In this document: one piece after another, positions 60,280 through 64,000 of the stretch | How the letters are laid out: every line of letters begins with the position of its first letter | How positions within the stretch are numbered: position 1 is the first letter of the stretch | DNA from: Epiperipatus broadwayi | Taxonomy: Eukaryota > Onychophora > Udeonychophora > Euonychophora > Peripatidae | DNA: 64,000 bases | Direction of reading: 5' to 3' | Assembly (NCBI GenBank): GCA_028023455.1 | Contig: JAQFVV010000186.1 | Span: 1,428,001-1,492,000 of the forward strand | Notes under the pieces: generated by a model | Databases searched by the model: none | What the model saw: only the letters and a program-made list of their open reading frames with translations | Told to the model about the DNA's origin: nothing | Translations under genes and position numbers: made by a program

Positions 60280-61850
60280 TGTGATACATTAATGTTAATA
60301 TTTTAAAGAAGATGGAGTATCTATGAATTTGTGATTTATTAAAGACATTTGAAAAATAATAATTTGCAAAATTAATTTAACTCACCTGTGACAACTGCTT
60401 CTGAAGTTGTCGTGTTAAAAATATATTAGTTAGAATTTTATTTTTTCATTCACATTTTAATATGAACTTTAGTAAATAATAGGTTTTCAATTTTCTCAGT
60501 AATTACTTTTGCAAAAAAAAAAGTGCTACATAAATTCTTTTATTAATAATTATATTATTGTTATGATTACCTTTCAATTAGATTAAATTACTTTTTGATT
60601 AAATTTTAACAAGCTTATGAGTAAAATCAGAGACTTCTTATTAGAACAATAATGTTTTTTTTTTTTTTGCTTTTTTGGTTTTTTTGATAGCGCAGATTTG
60701 AAAACATTTGATTATTATGGATAAACTAAATACATATTGTCTTAAGATTGGGATTTAGAAAATAAAAAAAAATATTTGCTCTCCTAGTGTGAATCTAATT
60801 TGCATAACTTATATTGGTGATCATGTGATCACAAGAAAAATATTGAGTAAAGATAATACATGTGATCAGTAGCTTAGTAAAGCGATCCTTTGGAAGATTG
60901 AGTCTAATAATTCTAATATATAAAAAAGGGGTTAAATAGTTTATTGCTCAGACATTCATAAGTTGTTTAAGCACCAGAAATAGTAGATCTGAATTGCAAT
61001 CAATGTTCTTCTTCAGACTTGACCTCCACTACTGCATCAAACCAAAGCAACAGTTGCGGCCAACTGGAAAAACTAAAATTTTATTTTTTTCAATCGTGAA
61101 TCGATTCTAAGAACTTTCAATTTTGATTGTCTCTTTTCCATCGCATTAAATTTTGAAGAATATGATAAAAGAAAATCATACCTTCAGAATCAATAGATAT
61201 CTGATACTTTATTTAATACTAATGAAGACTATATTATGTTACTACCATATTTGTTTTGTGATTACCAAGTTGCATCTACCTGTCAACATCTAATTATTTT
61301 GAAAAGTCATTGAAAATTATCACGTTATTTAAAATAGAAAATGTAGCTAACATTGATTTCTCAAAATGACTATGCTAAAATAACAAATCAATTTAACTCA
61401 TTGCTTGATTTTTCTATAACAAATATTGTCTCTTCTCAAAATATCTGTCTTCAGGTAACATCATTAAATAACTGAAAATATTAACAGGTAATAATTAAAA
61501 CTGTATTAATTCCATATTAAACATGTCAATAATATGCTACAAAAATATGGTAAGAGACTTCTCCAAAAAAAAAAAAAAAAATGCAAAGATAATGTTTGAT
61601 TTTTTGTTCATTTTTATATGAAATTTAAGTTATTAATAGTTTAGTTTTTCTCTGTTAAACAAAGAATAATAATATTAAAAGCTATTTTATTAATATACAA
61701 CTTTATATTCTTTTTTATTATGTTGATAAATATTTATGCACAGGTTTTCATGATATTTATTTAAACCAATGAATGCCATGAATATTTATTTTTTGTGTGT
61801 GAGAATGTTTTTTTTAAAAAGACAAAAATTAATGTATTTTCTTTGAACAT
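60280..61850. other. AT-rich stretch, nothing recognised
   Basis: About 60880-61080 is slightly GC-richer and contains GTTCTTCTTCAG (61006-61017), acceptor-like, but no exon could be supported. Confidence 0.35.
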
Positions 61851-61865
61851 CCGGCAAATAAAATC

Positions 61866-62290
61866 CAATAAGCTAATACACATGCACTTTATAGATTTAA
61901 CTATATAAATGAATACTCTCACTTTTCAAACACAAAATATGTGAAAAAATAGAATGAATCCATCTATCTTTTCACCCCAAATGTTTATGTATGGGCAAAT
62001 CTTAAGTATTTGGTAATGAGAATGTGAAGATGTTAATCAATCACTTTAAATTACTTTTTACTATGCCTGAATAAATGACACTTGCAAAATTTCTAGAATT
62101 TATGATATGTCATTCTTATTAAATTAAACATATGTAAATAAGACATTTATTTTATATAGCATGATGTTTTTATAAACTGTAATATTAATAAGCCAAGAAG
62201 CTAATGCACATGCGCATGTGCATTAACTTATTAATATTACAGTTTATAAAAACAGCAATATATAAAATAAATGTCTTATTAAGATGAAAT
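61866..62290. mobile_element. Foldback family shared with 19633, plus a 70-bp-arm palindrome
   Basis: 61866-62010 holds GCTAATACACATGCA and, on the minus strand, the GCCCATACA-hairpin-GTGAAAAGATAGATGG unit of 19633-19905. 62137-62285 is a near-perfect palindrome centred on GCACATGCGCATGTGC (62206-62221) with GTTTTTATAAACTGTAATATT mirrored on both sides. Confidence 0.7.
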
Positions 62291-62644
62291 CCTAAATTAC
62301 CAAAATTATTCACCTTCTAACCAATTCTTGAAAAAGTGGCATTACAATGCTACCTGTCCTTTTCTAAAAATTTACCATTTATAAGTTATCACATAGCGAT
62401 ATGGTAATCTAAAATATCAAATTTGATAACACATCTTTTAAAGTTAATTAAAATTGGTACTTTTACATTATCATGTTGCCACTAAATTTTAATGTATATA
62501 ATGGAAATTATTAATACATAATGTTGGTTTAAAAATACATCAGTGTATTAATAAAATACAATTTCTTTTAAAAAGTTTGAATATAATTGCAACCATAATA
62601 ACTATATCGTACTTATTGCATTACCAAATCCATATAACATTAAA

Positions 62645-62830
62645 TTATCTATGCTCTTTATTACTGTTTTACAGTGCTTTAATTACAACTCTCTATGATA
62701 GTTTCGATTGGCCTAGCAATCTTCTTCAGAACTTTCACTTCTATCTGATGAAGATTGCCGGGGCAATCAAAACTGTCATAGAGGGTTGTAATTAAAGCAC
62801 TGTAAAACAGTAATAATGAGCATAAATGAT
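62645..62830. mobile_element. Foldback with hammerhead-like centre (family shared with 44705)
   Basis: The arms read TTTACAGTGCTTTAATTACAA and its exact complement. Plus-strand centre 62738-62784: CTTCTAT, CTGATGA, A, GATTGC-CGGG-GCAATC (perfect 6-bp stem II), AAAAC, T, GTC, ATAGAGG. CTTCTAT and ATAGAGG pair over seven positions (one G-U). The core G of GAAA is A here, which should stop cleavage. The minus half keeps GAAAC but loses stem I pairing. Confidence 0.75.
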
Positions 62831-62968
62831 TTAATATCATATGTGACCATACTGTTTAACATAGTCCATGTCTAAAGATTCTGGATGCATTCATAATTGA
62901 ATGAAATAAAATAATGATTCAGTTTGTCAAATGAATGAAACTATTGCAATGACCTTTCCATTTAAGCA

Positions 62969-63071
62969 TTTGGGTCTCACAGGATCTCCCCACTTTGGGT
63001 GTCATAGAACCTCCCCAAATTTGAGACTCACAGGAATTCTCTAAATTTAAGTTTCACATGACCTCCCCCCA
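62969..63071. repeat. Four-unit tandem repeat (25-26 bp)
   Basis: Units start at 62969, 62994, 63020 and 63046 with the pattern TTTGGGTCTCACAGGACCTC-CCCA, diverged between units. It is GC-rich for this region. Confidence 0.85.
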
Positions 63072-63379
63072 AAATAATCATATAATTATTATTTAAAATA
63101 ATTGTTACTTATTACATTTCTCTAGAAATTCATATTTTGTTAATAGAATAACATTTAATAATAATTTTTTTAGCTTTTTTTATGGTGAACTTAAATGCAA
63201 TTTTAATTAAAAACAAATGTTTTTGATGAAAATGTTTTATTACATTATCTATCAGATATATTTAAGTTTTCTGGTTGAAAGCAGGTGGGCAATACATTGT
63301 TATGAGCAAATGATGATAATGCTTTTAAAACAATTTATATATCAATAAAATAATATATTTTTATTTGTAGTTTTAAATT

Positions 63380-63808
63380 TATAATATCACATGATCACCA
63401 TTCTTTATGCTTACCCAAGCTGTTTACACAAAGGCAAAACTCTCCGTTTATTAATGCCACTCAGAGCAGAGTAATTATTGGATAAAAAAAGGTTTGTGTG
63501 TAAAATTCCTATCTAGTGACTATTCATCCATTATCCCCAAATTAGTTTCTATCTTGTAGCTTTCCTCAGTGAGATAATAAGTGAAAAGGTAACTACTGGA
63601 GGGTTGCATTGGATCCTAAGATCTAGTTACAGTGCTTTCAGATCAAAGGTTTCTCTCTGATGAGCCACAAGCTAGAAACTAGTCTGGGAATATTGGATTA
63701 GTAGGCACTAGATAGGGATTTTATGCACAAACCTTCCTGCATCTATTTATTATGAAGGTTTGCACCTGGTAGCACTATTGTTTGAAGAGTTTTGCTCCTG
63801 TGATTTAT
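63380..63808. mobile_element. LFB foldback family, copy G
   Basis: The arms contain AGGCAAAACTCTCC on the left and GAAGAGTTTTGCTCC on the right. The hammerhead-like core on the plus strand: TTCTC (63651-63655), CTGATGA (63657-63663), GC-loop-GC, GAAAC (63675-63679), TA, GTC (63682-63684), then GGGAA (63686-63690), which pairs with TTCTC. Stem III ACTAGT is palindromic. The minus half is CTGAGGA, with GAAAC and TAATTT. Confidence 0.75.
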
Positions 63809-64000
63809 AATATCTTTTATTATTTCTCTTAATTCTTATAATTTTAACTGTCTAGCAAACTTTTTCAGAGTTTAAACAGCTTTTCATCTAAAATTAAATT
63901 AAATTGCTGCATTATTTTATTACCAGTAAAAACAGTATAAAAAGAATAAATATTTAACCCAAAATTATAAACTTTACTGAGTACTTTCATCATTAAGTAC

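Overview
The window looks like intergenic or intronic DNA from a very AT-rich invertebrate animal genome. By eye about a quarter of the bases are G or C; I did not compute this. The animal assignment rests on the retroelement mix: Penelope-like elements (PLEs) with GIY-YIG endonuclease, an RTE-like LINE, a second apurinic-endonuclease LINE family, a Jockey/CR1-like LINE 3' end and tRNA-derived SINEs. I cannot name the species. I found no convincing host protein-coding gene and no canonical tRNA or rRNA gene. The only host-exon candidate is a more GC-rich block at 33-638 bounded by good splice-site consensus.

Layout. 1-0.7 kb: possible non-coding exon. 1.7-2.7 kb: 5'-truncated LINE between two matching (TTG)n(TTA)n tracts. 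3.05-3.16 kb: young SINE with a 16-bp target-site duplication. 4.9-7.6 kb: long decayed LINE (called LINE-A here). 7.9-15 kb: foldback elements, a tRNA-like/PLE-tail element and a 1.2-kb near-perfect inverted repeat. 16.6 kb: RTE 3' end. 17.6 kb: long trinucleotide satellite. 19.6-25.6 kb: more foldbacks and, on the minus strand at 23.6 kb, a compact hammerhead-ribozyme-like motif. 27.3-29.7 kb: a LINE-A copy split by a foldback PLE terminus. 30.1-31.8 kb: decayed RTE-like LINE carrying a TA-centred perfect palindrome. 35.1-37.3 kb: PLE reverse transcriptase followed by two head-to-head PLE endonuclease copies. 38.2-39.6 kb: a second PLE family whose 3' region contains a tRNA-like module. 40.9-42.9 kb: two 769/767-bp direct repeats around 401 bp, a TRIM-like LTR element. 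43-47 kb: RTE end and foldbacks. 51.1-51.7 kb: LINE-A tail. 52.6-54.6 kb: a third PLE family with an inverted 5' partial copy. 55.8-59.1 kb: two more RTE ends and a minisatellite. 59.9-63.8 kb: further foldbacks.

How it fits together. At least eight unrelated-looking foldback families share one design: inverted arms and, near the centre or the inner arm end, a short hairpin followed by GAAA or GAAAC. In several the hairpin is preceded by CTGATGA or CTGAAGA and followed by a short palindrome ending in a NUH triplet, which is the order of a type I hammerhead core. PLE termini are known to carry hammerhead motifs, so the simplest reading is that most of the window is built from PLE termini, many duplicated into inverted pairs. 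The 23.6-kb motif is the most complete; most others have lost a core base or stem.
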